From NCBI GenBank assembly GCA_913060895.1, contig CAJXSN010000017.1:1-48273 (forward strand): a stretch of 48,273 nucleotides of DNA, in the 5' to 3' direction. The notes under the pieces were generated by a model. That model had not been told where the DNA came from, did not search any database, and was given only the letters and a program-made list of their open reading frames with translations. Each line of letters opens with the position of its first letter. Position 1 is the first letter of the stretch. This DNA is from an uncultured Sphingomonadaceae bacterium. GTDB lineage: Bacteria > Pseudomonadota > Alphaproteobacteria > Sphingomonadales > Sphingomonadaceae. This document shows positions 25,049 through 33,201 of the stretch, piece by piece. Position numbers and translations under genes: made by a program.

Positions 25049-26062
25049 TTAAGCCGCCAGCAATTCGGCCGCGCCCGGCACATCCTCAAGCAAGGCAATC
25101 AGGCCGCGCTCTTCCACAGTCAGCCACTGCGTTGCACGCGGAAGATCGATATCGGCACGCCATTCTTCCTGCCGTTCCTGCACGTGGAAGATTGCCGGAT
25201 GTATATAGCTTTTCCGCGTGATGGCGGGAGTATTCCCGAGCGACTGGGCCACCTCCTCGGTAATCGCCTTGATCGTAATCTGCCCTTCGCCACGCGCAAG
25301 CATATCGAAGGCAAGAACGCTGGCATGCCAGGTGCGGAAATTGCGGGCGCTGAACTCTTCCCCCATCGTCTCGCGCAGATATTCGTTTACATCGGACGAT
25401 GTGACCGTCTGATGTTCCGCATCATCGTCGACATATTGAAACAGGTGCTGCCCTGGCAAATCCTGCATCCGGCGGACCATCGTGGCGAGACGCGCATCGT
25501 TCAACACGACCTCCCGCTGTTTCCCGCCTTTGCCGCTATAACGCAGGCGCAGGGTCTTGCCGGTAATTTCCGCATGGCGATTGCGCAGGGTGGTAGCGCC
25601 GAAACTGTTGTTACGCTGGGCATAGCCTTCGTTCCCGATCCGCACCGCACCCAGATCCAGCAGGCGAACAACGCTGGCGATTGCCCGATCACGCGTCAGC
25701 GTTCGCCCGCGCAGGTCTGTTTCCACACGCTTCCGGATCAGCGGCAACAAATTGCCGAACGCGATACAGCGGTCGAATTTTTCGCCCTCCTGCTGCACCC
25801 TGAAATCAGGGTGATAGCGATACTGCTTGCGTCCTTTCGCATCGTAGCCAGTTGCCAGAATATGGCCGTTGGGCGCGGGGCAGAACCATGCATCGATATA
25901 GGCCGGCGGCAACGCAATCGCGTTCAGTCGGCGCTTTTCCGCCATATCGGAAATCAGCTTGCCCTTCGGATCGTAATAGGCCCACCCACGCCCGGCGCCT
26001 TTGCGCGTGATGCCCGGCAAGTCATCATCGACATATATCAGTTTGGCCGGATCCTGTTTCAT
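25049..26062 (-). CDS. DNA topoisomerase IB (poxvirus-like)
   Basis: 337 residues; ATG at 26062. Bacterial type IB topoisomerase with N-terminal DNA-grip domain (GRGWAYYDPKGKLI) and catalytic domain: VRIGNEGYA (R141), KTLRLRYSGKGGKQ, ARNFRTWHAS (second Arg), and the nucleophile tyrosine in RKSYIHP (Y286). Length is typical. It relaxes supercoils through a 3'-phosphotyrosyl intermediate and is found in many alphaproteobacteria. It may be co-transcribed with nadE and is divergent from yghU with a 94-bp gap. Confidence 0.93.
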   Translation of the reverse strand: MKQDPAKLIYVDDDLPGITRKGAGRGWAYYDPKGKLISDMAEKRRLNAIALPPAYIDAWFCPAPNGHILATGYDAKGRKQYRYHPDFRVQQEGEKFDRCIAFGNLLPLIRKRVETDLRGRTLTRDRAIASVVRLLDLGAVRIGNEGYAQRNNSFGATTLRNRHAEITGKTLRLRYSGKGGKQREVVLNDARLATMVRRMQDLPGQHLFQYVDDDAEHQTVTSSDVNEYLRETMGEEFSARNFRTWHASVLAFDMLARGEGQITIKAITEEVAQSLGNTPAITRKSYIHPAIFHVQERQEEWRADIDLPRATQWLTVEERGLIALLEDVPGAAELLAA

Positions 26063-26156
26063 GGATTTTCAAACTGCCGATAGTGCCTTGCGGTTCCTCA
26101 ACCCGGTGGCCATCTTGACCCAAAGCCGTCCGGCAACAGTAACACAAAGGTATCCC

Positions 26157-26999
26157 ATGACAGAATACACCCCGCCCGCAGTTTGGACCAATGATACCGA
26201 AAACGGCGGAAGGTTTGCCGCAATCAACCGGCCTACTGCCGGTGCTCGCGAGGAAAAGGATCTGCCGCGCGGCAAGCATCCCTATCAGCTCTATTCCCTT
26301 GCCACGCCCAACGGGGTTAAAGCGAACATCATCTTCGAAGAACTGATCGAAGCGGGCGAAACGCTCGATTACGATGCGTGGGCGGTGAATATCGGGGAGC
26401 AGGAGCAGTTCACCAGCGGGTTTGTGGGTGTGAACCCCAATTCGAAAATTCCCGCGCTGCTGGACCTGTCCGGGCCGGAGCCGGTCCGTGTCTTCGAAAG
26501 CGGCGCAATCCTGATGCATATGGCGGAGAAATTCGACCGCTTTCTGGCGAAGGGTACCGGGCGGGCCGAGATGCTCAGCTGGCTGTTCTGGCAGATCGGC
26601 AGTGCGCCTTTTATCGGTGGCGGCTTCGGCCATTTCTACGCTTATGCACCGGAAAAATTCGAATACCCGATCAACCGGTACGCGATGGAGACCAAGCGCC
26701 TGTTCGATGTCGCCGACCAGCGGCTGGCGCAGTCACAATTCCTGGCAGGTGATGAATACACCATCGCCGATATGGCCGCGTGGCCGTGGATGGCCCCCTT
26801 CACCACCGGCAAGATTTATGAAGATGCCAAGACCTTCCTGAGCATTGACGAATATGAGCATGTCGGACGCTGGGCGAAAGAAATCGGCGAACGTGCGGCC
26901 GTGCGGCGCGGGGCGATGGTCAACAAGACCTGGGGTGAGGAGGACGAGCAGGTGCCCAACCGCCACTCCGCCGCAGATTTCGAGGGCAAGAAGCTCTAG
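26157..26999 (+). CDS. yghU: Glutathione-dependent disulfide-bond oxidoreductase (YghU family)
   Basis: 280 residues from the ATG at 26157 (AAAGGT upstream). An Nu-class GST: an N-terminal extension (TPPAVWTNDTENGGRFAAINRPTAG pattern at residues about 5-29) precedes the thioredoxin domain (HPYQLYSLATPNGVK; Thr-Pro-Asn motif binds two glutathiones), then NPNSKIPALLD, FESGAILMHMAEK, and helical domain AMETKRLFDVADQRLA. Reduces disulfides with glutathione. The stop overlaps argE's stop by 4 bp (CTAG). Confidence 0.93.
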   Translation: MTEYTPPAVWTNDTENGGRFAAINRPTAGAREEKDLPRGKHPYQLYSLATPNGVKANIIFEELIEAGETLDYDAWAVNIGEQEQFTSGFVGVNPNSKIPALLDLSGPEPVRVFESGAILMHMAEKFDRFLAKGTGRAEMLSWLFWQIGSAPFIGGGFGHFYAYAPEKFEYPINRYAMETKRLFDVADQRLAQSQFLAGDEYTIADMAAWPWMAPFTTGKIYEDAKTFLSIDEYEHVGRWAKEIGERAAVRRGAMVNKTWGEEDEQVPNRHSAADFEGKKL

Positions 27000-28183
27000 G
27001 ACAGCTCCTCGGCGAGCCGCGCCATAAACCGCGCGCCCGCCTCCAGCTGGTCCAGCGCGATCCATTCATCCGGCTGGTGCGCTTGCTCGATGCTGCCCGG
27101 TCCGCAGATGACTGTGGGGAAACCGGCCTGCTGGAACTGGCCCCCTTCTGCCGCATAGGCGACTTGCAGCGGCGCAGTGTTCTCCCCCGTCAGACGGCGG
27201 ACAAAGGCCACTGCGTCGTCGCTGCCCTGCGGGGTCATCGGAACGGTGCCTGCATGGCGCGTGATGCTCACTCCGCAATCGGGGAACCGGGCCTTCACCT
27301 CGCGGTCCACCGCCGCACACCGGGCAATGAACGGTGCCAGAATAACATCGGGATCCTCATTAGGAGGGCAGCGCAGGTCGAACACGAAACGGGCGTGGCC
27401 GGCCAGGATATTGGCAGCCTGCCCGCCTTCCATAACACCTACGGTCAGCGTTGCCTCTGGCGGATCAAAGCCATTGTCCGGCTCGGCCCGCGCGCGCAAT
27501 TCGTCTGCCAGCAGCGACAGATCATGCATCAAATCGATGGCAATCATATTGGCCGAAACGCCGTGCCCCGTCAGCGAGCTGTGCGCCTCGTACCCGCGCA
27601 CCGTGACTTCGTGAACCGCAATACCCTTGTGCCCCGTCACCACCCTCATCAGGCTGGGCTCTCCCACGATCGCCAGGCGAGGGGCAGGAATGCTCTGCGC
27701 CATCCGGGCAATCATCGCAGGCGCGCCCTGGCAGCCGACTTCCTCGTCATAGCTGATCGCCAGATGCACCGGCAGTCGGCCCGCGACAAAGCGCGGTACC
27801 GTAGCAAGCGCCAGAGCGATGAAGCCCTTCATATCGGTAACACCGCGGCCGATCAGATGTCCGCCATGCTGCCTAACCGTCCAGGGGTCGCTGTTCCAGT
27901 CCTGCCCCTCCACCGGCACCACATCGCTGTGGCCCGAAAGAATCACGCCGCCCTTGATAGAAGGGCCGCAAGTGGCGAACAAATTGGCTTTGGTGCCTTG
28001 AGCATTCGCCACACGTTCCGAAGCGACGCCCGCCCGGTGCAAATAATCCTCGACCCATTCGATCAGCGCCAGATTGCTGCGGTGGCTGGTCGTGTCGAAA
28101 GCGACAAGTGTGTCCAGAATAGTACGGGCGCTGGACAGGATGGCTGGGGCGTTCTCGATCATACGTGTGATATTACTGAGCAT
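26996..28183 (-). CDS. argE: Acetylornithine deacetylase
   Basis: 395 residues from the ATG at 28183; a GTG at 28198 is possible. M20 metallopeptidase fold: HSDVVPVEG (metal His/Asp), RGVTDMKGF (bridging Asp), YDEEVGCQGA (catalytic Glu and metal Glu), GEPSLMRVVTGHKG, and a C-terminal EGGQFQQAGFPTVICGPGSI with the last ligand-like region. Matches ArgE rather than DapE (RxFxF pattern, PWTV segment). Removes acetyl from N-acetylornithine in arginine synthesis. Monocistronic here, upstream of tRNA-Gln on the other strand. Confidence 0.9.
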   Translation of the reverse strand: MLSNITRMIENAPAILSSARTILDTLVAFDTTSHRSNLALIEWVEDYLHRAGVASERVANAQGTKANLFATCGPSIKGGVILSGHSDVVPVEGQDWNSDPWTVRQHGGHLIGRGVTDMKGFIALALATVPRFVAGRLPVHLAISYDEEVGCQGAPAMIARMAQSIPAPRLAIVGEPSLMRVVTGHKGIAVHEVTVRGYEAHSSLTGHGVSANMIAIDLMHDLSLLADELRARAEPDNGFDPPEATLTVGVMEGGQAANILAGHARFVFDLRCPPNEDPDVILAPFIARCAAVDREVKARFPDCGVSITRHAGTVPMTPQGSDDAVAFVRRLTGENTAPLQVAYAAEGGQFQQAGFPTVICGPGSIEQAHQPDEWIALDQLEAGARFMARLAEELS

Positions 28184-28242
28184 ATCCCTCAACACCACCC
28201 CTTCCCTTCCTAGCCAAGACCGTTATAGAGCGCGGCCAGTGC

Positions 28243-28317
28243 TGGGGCGTGGCCAAGTGGTAAGGCACCGCTTTTTGGTAGCGGCATTCGCAGGTTCGAT
28301 CCCTGCCGCCCCAGCCA
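28243..28317 (+). tRNA. tRNA-Gln (anticodon UUG)
   Basis: 75 nt with encoded CCA. Acceptor stem TGGGGCG/CGCCCCA with discriminator G; anticodon stem CCGCT/AGCGG with loop TTTTGGT, so anticodon TTG at positions 34-36; T arm GCAGG TTCGATC CCTGC. TATAGAG at about 28224 could be its -10 box. It is not inside a gene and shows no integration scar. Confidence 0.96.
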
Positions 28318-28374
28318 TTTTTTCCGATACCGTCTGCCACAGGCACCATGTCGGCGTGTAGTCCCGGTCACGGG

Positions 28375-28419
28375 CCTGCGCACTCTTGCGTTTTATCGCG
28401 CCACGTATTGGTGCGCAGG
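28375..28419 (+). promoter_or_regulatory. Inverted repeat upstream of the I78 gene
   Basis: CCTGCGCAC (28375-28383) and GTGCGCAGG (28411-28419) are perfect 9-bp arms separated by 27 bases, ending 24 bases before the ATG at 28444. Just before it, CCCG-GTCA-CGGG forms a small hairpin. This could be an operator or an mRNA structure. Confidence 0.4.
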
Positions 28420-28443
28420 ACCGTGTTCCGCTATACTTCATCC

Positions 28444-28836
28444 ATGAAAAAATCCTGCCTGTTACTTGTAGCTCTGCCCTTCGCCTTTTCTGTGATGGGG
28501 TGCGCCAATTATAGCTCAGAGGCCGAACCTCAGGCTGTGTCCGAAAATGCAGGAGATGAAACCCCGCCCGGCAATACAAGTAGCTACGGCTCGGTATCGC
28601 AATCCGAGCGGGACGCATTTCTCGAGAGAAGCAAATTCTGCAAGGAAGATGATCTGAACCGCTTCGTCGGAATGCGCGCAACGGACGAGAACATCTCGGA
28701 GGCGGTTGCGGCGAGCAATAGTAAGACTGTCCGTGTGCTGGCACCGGGGCAGGCGGCGACGATGGATTACCGGACCAATCGGCTCAATGTGCTGACCGAC
28801 GAAGAGGGCGTCATCATAGAGATGCGCTGCGGTTAA
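28444..28836 (+). CDS. I78-family peptidase inhibitor lipoprotein
   Basis: 130 residues from the ATG at 28444. Signal peptide with lipobox VMGC (C20), a flexible linker, then an I78-type domain: CKEDDLNRFVGMRATDENISEAVAAS and the conserved end VRVLAPGQAATMDYRTNRLNVLTDEEGVIIEMRCG (pattern given at residues about 96-130). Two cysteines could form a disulfide. I78 inhibitors block trypsin- and subtilisin-like serine peptidases. The convergent neighbour is a trypsin-like autotransporter, so this may protect the envelope from it. Family assignment is from memory of the domain pattern. Confidence 0.8.
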   Translation: MKKSCLLLVALPFAFSVMGCANYSSEAEPQAVSENAGDETPPGNTSSYGSVSQSERDAFLERSKFCKEDDLNRFVGMRATDENISEAVAASNSKTVRVLAPGQAATMDYRTNRLNVLTDEEGVIIEMRCG

Positions 28837-28880
28837 AGACCGTAAGGCCCCGCAAGGGCCGAAGATAGGCATCCGATGCA

Positions 28881-28914
28881 AAAAGGGGCCGCAGATTTCT
28901 CCGCGGCCCCTTTT
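28881..28914. terminator. Bidirectional terminator between the inhibitor and the autotransporter
   Basis: AAAAGGGGCCGC (28881-28892) pairs perfectly with GCGGCCCCTTTT (28903-28914), a 12-bp stem with a 10-base loop. A and T runs at the two ends allow use from both strands by these convergent genes. Confidence 0.9.
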
Positions 28915-28936
28915 GCTTGGCCAAAGTCGATCTGGA

Positions 28937-31900
28937 TTAGAACCGAAGCGTGAAGTCGGCCATTGCGCGGTCGTCGCGGAAGGCTTCGCGGCCGATTGCC
29001 GTTTCGAAGCTTGCGCCGAACTGGACCGTACCATTGGTCAGCTGGATGCCGCCCTTCACTTCACCCCAACTGGTGTCACCGCCAGCGAAAGGCAAAGCGA
29101 TCGGAACATCGGAAGCACCTGCGAACCGGACCGTCATGCCATCTTTCGATCCGTCGACCACGCGGACATAGTCAGCCTGGACCTGCGGAATCAGCGCCCA
29201 CTTGCCGCTCACACCCTGACTGCCTGCCAATTTCGCACCGAAGCGGGCTTCCAGCTGCTCGGACTGCAGGTCATCGATCTGCAGGGCGGTTTCACCCCCC
29301 AGTTCGTTGAAGTCGCTCAGTTCCGTGTTGGAGTAGGCCATTTGAACACGCGGGGTCAGGGTCAGGCCTTTGCTCACGTCAAGATTGATGCCTGCTTCTG
29401 CCATCGCCGTCATTTTGCGCATCTTCGATGCGCCCAGCAACTGATAGGAACTGGTCCCGTCAAAACCGGAACGCGTTGTTTCCAGCTGAGCCGTTTCCAT
29501 TGTGCCGACAGCCCCCAGATAGGCACCGCCGCCCAAGTCGTAGGACGCATAGCCCGCAATCTGGTTCAACTCGCTATCGGCGAAGTCTCCGCCAACATTG
29601 CTGCGACCAGACGCGCGGCCAAATGCTACGCCGACATGCAGATCATCGGCCATCTCATGCTCGATACCCATGCCGAAATAGCTGGAACGCTGACCGTCGG
29701 ATGCGGTTTCGTTCACACCGAAGCTGTTGGCCGAGCTGATCACGCCGCCGGTTACAAAACCGGTTACGCCTTCAGGTAGAACCAGCTGTGCTTCCTGGGT
29801 CGGGGCAAGCCCTGCAACACCCAGGCGGGTGCTGACAGCAGCGCTTTCATACGAACCGTTGATCGCCGCACGCGGAGTACCGGTGATGCTAAGCGAACCG
29901 CCAACAGCATCGCCCATCAGCGACAGGCGATCCGTTACACCGTTGAACAGGGCCTGGCTCTGCCGCTCCTGCAGATTTGCGCCTTCATTGCTGAAGCTGG
30001 GCGCGAAATTCGAAAGCGTACCGGCCAGCGTATACGGATCCATCAGATCGACACTGCCGAACAAATTATACAGATCATCATAGCCGCCCTGCGCACGGAT
30101 CTCATCCAGACCCTTGGCAAATGCGTTCACTATGGCCGCGTCGCCTTGAGGAAGGGCCGATGCACCAGTCCCCACGAAATCCGCAAGGCTGCCAGCCTCC
30201 AGCTGGATATTAACATTCGTAGCACCATAAATGACATTCGCCTGAAGGTTACCAAGAAGGCTGACAACTTCACCGAATTCGCCTTCGATACCGTCACTTG
30301 CACGCAGAATAGAGAATACCTGTTTATCTCGCGGCTTCGTGGCGGCTGACGGACGGCGAATAAATAGGGTACCGCCTACGGATTCGTCGTTCGAAAGAGA
30401 GGCCATCCCGCTTACGAGAATGCGGTCGCTTTGCGTTCCATTAACGTCAATCGAAACCACACTTCCTGATGTAAGTATCAGATCGCCGCGGAAGCGAAGG
30501 TTGCCATAAGCTCGGTTCGTCCCGGAGTTCACAAACGGGTCACGCGCTCCAGGAGCGATAAGTCCAGCGCCCACAGTTGTGAAATCCGAAACAAAACGCC
30601 CAGTGCCGGTCACGACCCCAGCGCCTAGGAAAATATCATTCGCGACAATATCCCCTTCGTTATGCGTGACTCCGCCAAACTGCGCGTAATCACCGAGCAC
30701 GGTAAGCGAGCCGGACGAGAAAACGTCAAGTGTCGCTGCTCCACTAATCTTAAACCAGTCGATCTCGACGGCGCTGGTCAAACGGGTGCGACCTGATGCG
30801 GCAAGCGACACTTCGTAATATTTCGAACGGACATTCGTTGCTGGATCGCCGATTACATTGTTAGGCACAAAGCCGCTTGTGCCCGGTCCATTGGGAACCA
30901 CTAGAGGAGTTCCATCAGCGGTAACTACGGCATCGTAGTTAAATTCAACGCAATCGTCTTCAAAGCAAACATCGCCGAAGCCAGCGCCACCGCCGAACAC
31001 TCCAGGTCCTGCTACAGATGGAACCCCGTTTACCAGATCGCCATCGACCTCAATCATGTAGGACGGGTCAACTTGTCGAACCCAATGGTTCTTGCTTGTC
31101 CAGAGACCGTCGCCAGCTTTCGCCGTAGCATAGGTATAGGGATTATTTTCAACGATCGTCTCCCAGAAAACGTGCAGAGGCTGATAGAAGCTACTGGTAC
31201 CGAAGCTGCTAAAAGACTGCGGGCCAAAAAAGCGCGACCCGCCCGATAGCACGCCGGCAATCACAGGAACTTCAAACTTCTGGTCGACGATAAGCGGGCC
31301 ACCAGAATCTCCTCCAGCCGTGGTGGATTCTTTAGACAATGCGATATCATCACTACCGAACAGTCCGAAATCGAACTCACAACCGGCAAGGGTAGAACCA
31401 GCCTCGCAGTTGAACGCTGTGTGATAGAGCCGTTGAGGGTTGTCGCCGAATGCATCGCCAAACAATGCGATATTGCGATCATCAAGCGATCCTAGGAAAG
31501 ACACGTAATTCTCTCCCGCGCGTCTTCGCCAGTCGATGCCTTGAGTATCGCCCCCGCTACCGGTGCCCGACCGTCCGTATCCAGTTACGGTGACATGCGC
31601 CTGTTCACTCAATGGAGTGAACAAAAGCGCCCATTTGGGAACGTCAAATGCCGGTGTATCCAGCGTCGCAATCGCAATATCCGCCTCAAGGAACCCGAAA
31701 CCCTCTGGCCGAGCCACCGACCGCGGATCGTACCAAATTTGCTCGACATTATAAACGGCTGCATCCGGGTTCGAGGCTAAATCGTTATTTAACCAGTCAA
31801 TAAAGCCGGGCAGCGCATCGCTACCAAACGAGAACGCCGAGGCCAGTCCGTCATCGGTGTCGTAGTCGCTTGTAGAAATATCATTCACGCAGTGCGCAGC

Positions 31901-32254
31901 GAAGAGAACCATACGTGGATTCACTAAAGACCCAGAACAGACGAAGCCGTCTGTGCGATAGAACATACCCACGCCGTTGATTCCAGTCGGGTCGAGCACG
32001 CCTGTAGGCGGAGGTGCGTTGGGATCCAGCGTACCAGGAACAATCGAGCGATAATTCTCGACGCGGAAACCGGCCTGAGCATTCACATCGAATGCAGGCG
32101 CATTAACAGGCGTATTCACAACCGATGCGCGTTCTGGCGCAATGCGGAAATGGTCTTCGTCAACTTCCTGAGCAACTGCAGGCGCAGTGACAGTGATTGC
32201 CGCAATGGATGTGGCGGCAAGAAGGCTACGGCGCAGCACGGTGGCAGTCATCAT
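28937..32254 (-). CDS. Autotransporter with trypsin-like (S1) serine protease passenger
   Basis: 1105 residues; tandem ATGs at 32254/32251 with AGGGGAT upstream. Signal peptide ends near AVAQ (residue 29). The S1 protease domain has LFAAHC (H121), ADIAIA (D192) and GGDSGGP (S317), with CSGSL before the His as in trypsins. A beta-helix-like passenger region follows (GAATLDVFSSGSLTVLGDYAQ and similar). The C-terminal ~300 residues form the autotransporter barrel with repeated beta strands, ending in FTLRF with the terminal aromatic. It should be exported, inserted in the outer membrane and display an active protease. The passenger half looks lower in GC than the barrel half. Confidence 0.92.
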   Translation of the reverse strand: MMTATVLRRSLLAATSIAAITVTAPAVAQEVDEDHFRIAPERASVVNTPVNAPAFDVNAQAGFRVENYRSIVPGTLDPNAPPPTGVLDPTGINGVGMFYRTDGFVCSGSLVNPRMVLFAAHCVNDISTSDYDTDDGLASAFSFGSDALPGFIDWLNNDLASNPDAAVYNVEQIWYDPRSVARPEGFGFLEADIAIATLDTPAFDVPKWALLFTPLSEQAHVTVTGYGRSGTGSGGDTQGIDWRRRAGENYVSFLGSLDDRNIALFGDAFGDNPQRLYHTAFNCEAGSTLAGCEFDFGLFGSDDIALSKESTTAGGDSGGPLIVDQKFEVPVIAGVLSGGSRFFGPQSFSSFGTSSFYQPLHVFWETIVENNPYTYATAKAGDGLWTSKNHWVRQVDPSYMIEVDGDLVNGVPSVAGPGVFGGGAGFGDVCFEDDCVEFNYDAVVTADGTPLVVPNGPGTSGFVPNNVIGDPATNVRSKYYEVSLAASGRTRLTSAVEIDWFKISGAATLDVFSSGSLTVLGDYAQFGGVTHNEGDIVANDIFLGAGVVTGTGRFVSDFTTVGAGLIAPGARDPFVNSGTNRAYGNLRFRGDLILTSGSVVSIDVNGTQSDRILVSGMASLSNDESVGGTLFIRRPSAATKPRDKQVFSILRASDGIEGEFGEVVSLLGNLQANVIYGATNVNIQLEAGSLADFVGTGASALPQGDAAIVNAFAKGLDEIRAQGGYDDLYNLFGSVDLMDPYTLAGTLSNFAPSFSNEGANLQERQSQALFNGVTDRLSLMGDAVGGSLSITGTPRAAINGSYESAAVSTRLGVAGLAPTQEAQLVLPEGVTGFVTGGVISSANSFGVNETASDGQRSSYFGMGIEHEMADDLHVGVAFGRASGRSNVGGDFADSELNQIAGYASYDLGGGAYLGAVGTMETAQLETTRSGFDGTSSYQLLGASKMRKMTAMAEAGINLDVSKGLTLTPRVQMAYSNTELSDFNELGGETALQIDDLQSEQLEARFGAKLAGSQGVSGKWALIPQVQADYVRVVDGSKDGMTVRFAGASDVPIALPFAGGDTSWGEVKGGIQLTNGTVQFGASFETAIGREAFRDDRAMADFTLRF

Positions 32255-32315
32255 GTGATAATCCCCTAAAGCTTAACATACCAAAGCAACCATTTCTGGC
32301 GACTCGACATGACCC

Positions 32316-32340
32316 AATAACCCGTACTTTACGGTTTATT
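32316..32340. promoter_or_regulatory. 25-bp palindrome upstream of the autotransporter
   Basis: Left arm AATAACCCGTA (32316-32326), centre CTT, right arm TACGGTTTATT (32330-32340): 10 of 11 positions pair. It lies 62-86 bases upstream of the start codon, where an operator or activator site would be expected. The rest of 32255-32456 holds no gene. Confidence 0.65.
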
Positions 32341-32456
32341 CATCTTATGGAAAGCCCCTCAGAAAACAAATTCTTGCAAAAGCAGGGGGCTAACCAGACT
32401 TTCGTTGCGCCGCACAATTCTTGGTGCGACTACGAATGACAACGAAAAGGATAGGA

Positions 32457-33131
32457 CTAATCTGCTCGAACCAGTTCCGGTTGGGGATTATGCGGAGTCA
32501 GGATCAGGACATTGTTCTCCACGCGCCAGCCAGACAATCGGCTTAGTAAATTCATGCCGATTACGTTGGTTTTGCCAATATTGGGCGCGATAACGGCATC
32601 CAGTCCGCGTGCAGCGACATTGCCGAACCGCATTTCTTCGACTGTCGTCATGGCAACGCTTACCGTTCCATTGGCAGTCGTCATTTGAATAGGCAGGCGC
32701 TGATTATCCGGTTCCAGACCGGCAGCCTGCGCAGTTTCTTCAGATACGGCCGTCAAAGTCGCACCTGTATCGACCAAAAAATCGGCTTCCACACCGTTTA
32801 CCTGGGCACGCAACCAGAAATGGCCATCCTGAGCCAGCGGCACACGGGTTTCGTCCCCCATCACCGTTTGTTCGGGTAAACCCATGCCCGGCATGGCGAT
32901 GTCGAGCCTGGGATCCAGCCGTGCGACCTGTAGGACGACGGTTACCAATACGCCGACTAGAACCAAAGTACTGATACCGCGAACCAGCCCGCCCAGTGGC
33001 ACACGGCGGCGTATCATCGTGCTACCGATCCAACCGACAAACATCGCAGCCACTGCCAGCATCAACAGCTGGGATTGGGAGATGGTGGCAATGCGCTCTG
33101 CGCCGATGTCGAAAAGGGTTTTTAAGTCCAT
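32457..33131 (-). CDS. Membrane-anchored retropepsin-like aspartic protease (TIGR02281-type)
   Basis: 224 residues; ATG at 33131. Two N-terminal membrane segments (about 21-40 and 48-70) precede a clan AA aspartic protease domain. Its active motif FLVDTGATLTAVS has the catalytic Asp at 121, and hydrophobic-hydrophobic-Gly GMNLLSRL near the end completes the fold. Such proteins act as dimers, each giving one Asp. The alphaproteobacterial family has about this length. It lies 70 bp downstream of the FAD oxidoreductase gene on the same strand. Substrates are unknown. Confidence 0.88.
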   Translation of the reverse strand: MDLKTLFDIGAERIATISQSQLLMLAVAAMFVGWIGSTMIRRRVPLGGLVRGISTLVLVGVLVTVVLQVARLDPRLDIAMPGMGLPEQTVMGDETRVPLAQDGHFWLRAQVNGVEADFLVDTGATLTAVSEETAQAAGLEPDNQRLPIQMTTANGTVSVAMTTVEEMRFGNVAARGLDAVIAPNIGKTNVIGMNLLSRLSGWRVENNVLILTPHNPQPELVRAD

Positions 33132-33201
33132 AGCCCCTGTTCTATCGTATTTTGCGTGGCAGCGTTATGAACAACGTTCTAAGCGATTCCGGAATGCTCT
33201 G

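Noticed and set aside
27077-28213. 378-codon ORF opposite argE
   Set aside because: Same reason: argE metal ligands and catalytic residues are intact on the minus strand.
28243-28317. tRNA-Gln as an integration site with an att duplication
   Set aside because: No second copy of the tRNA 3' end and no integrase in the window.
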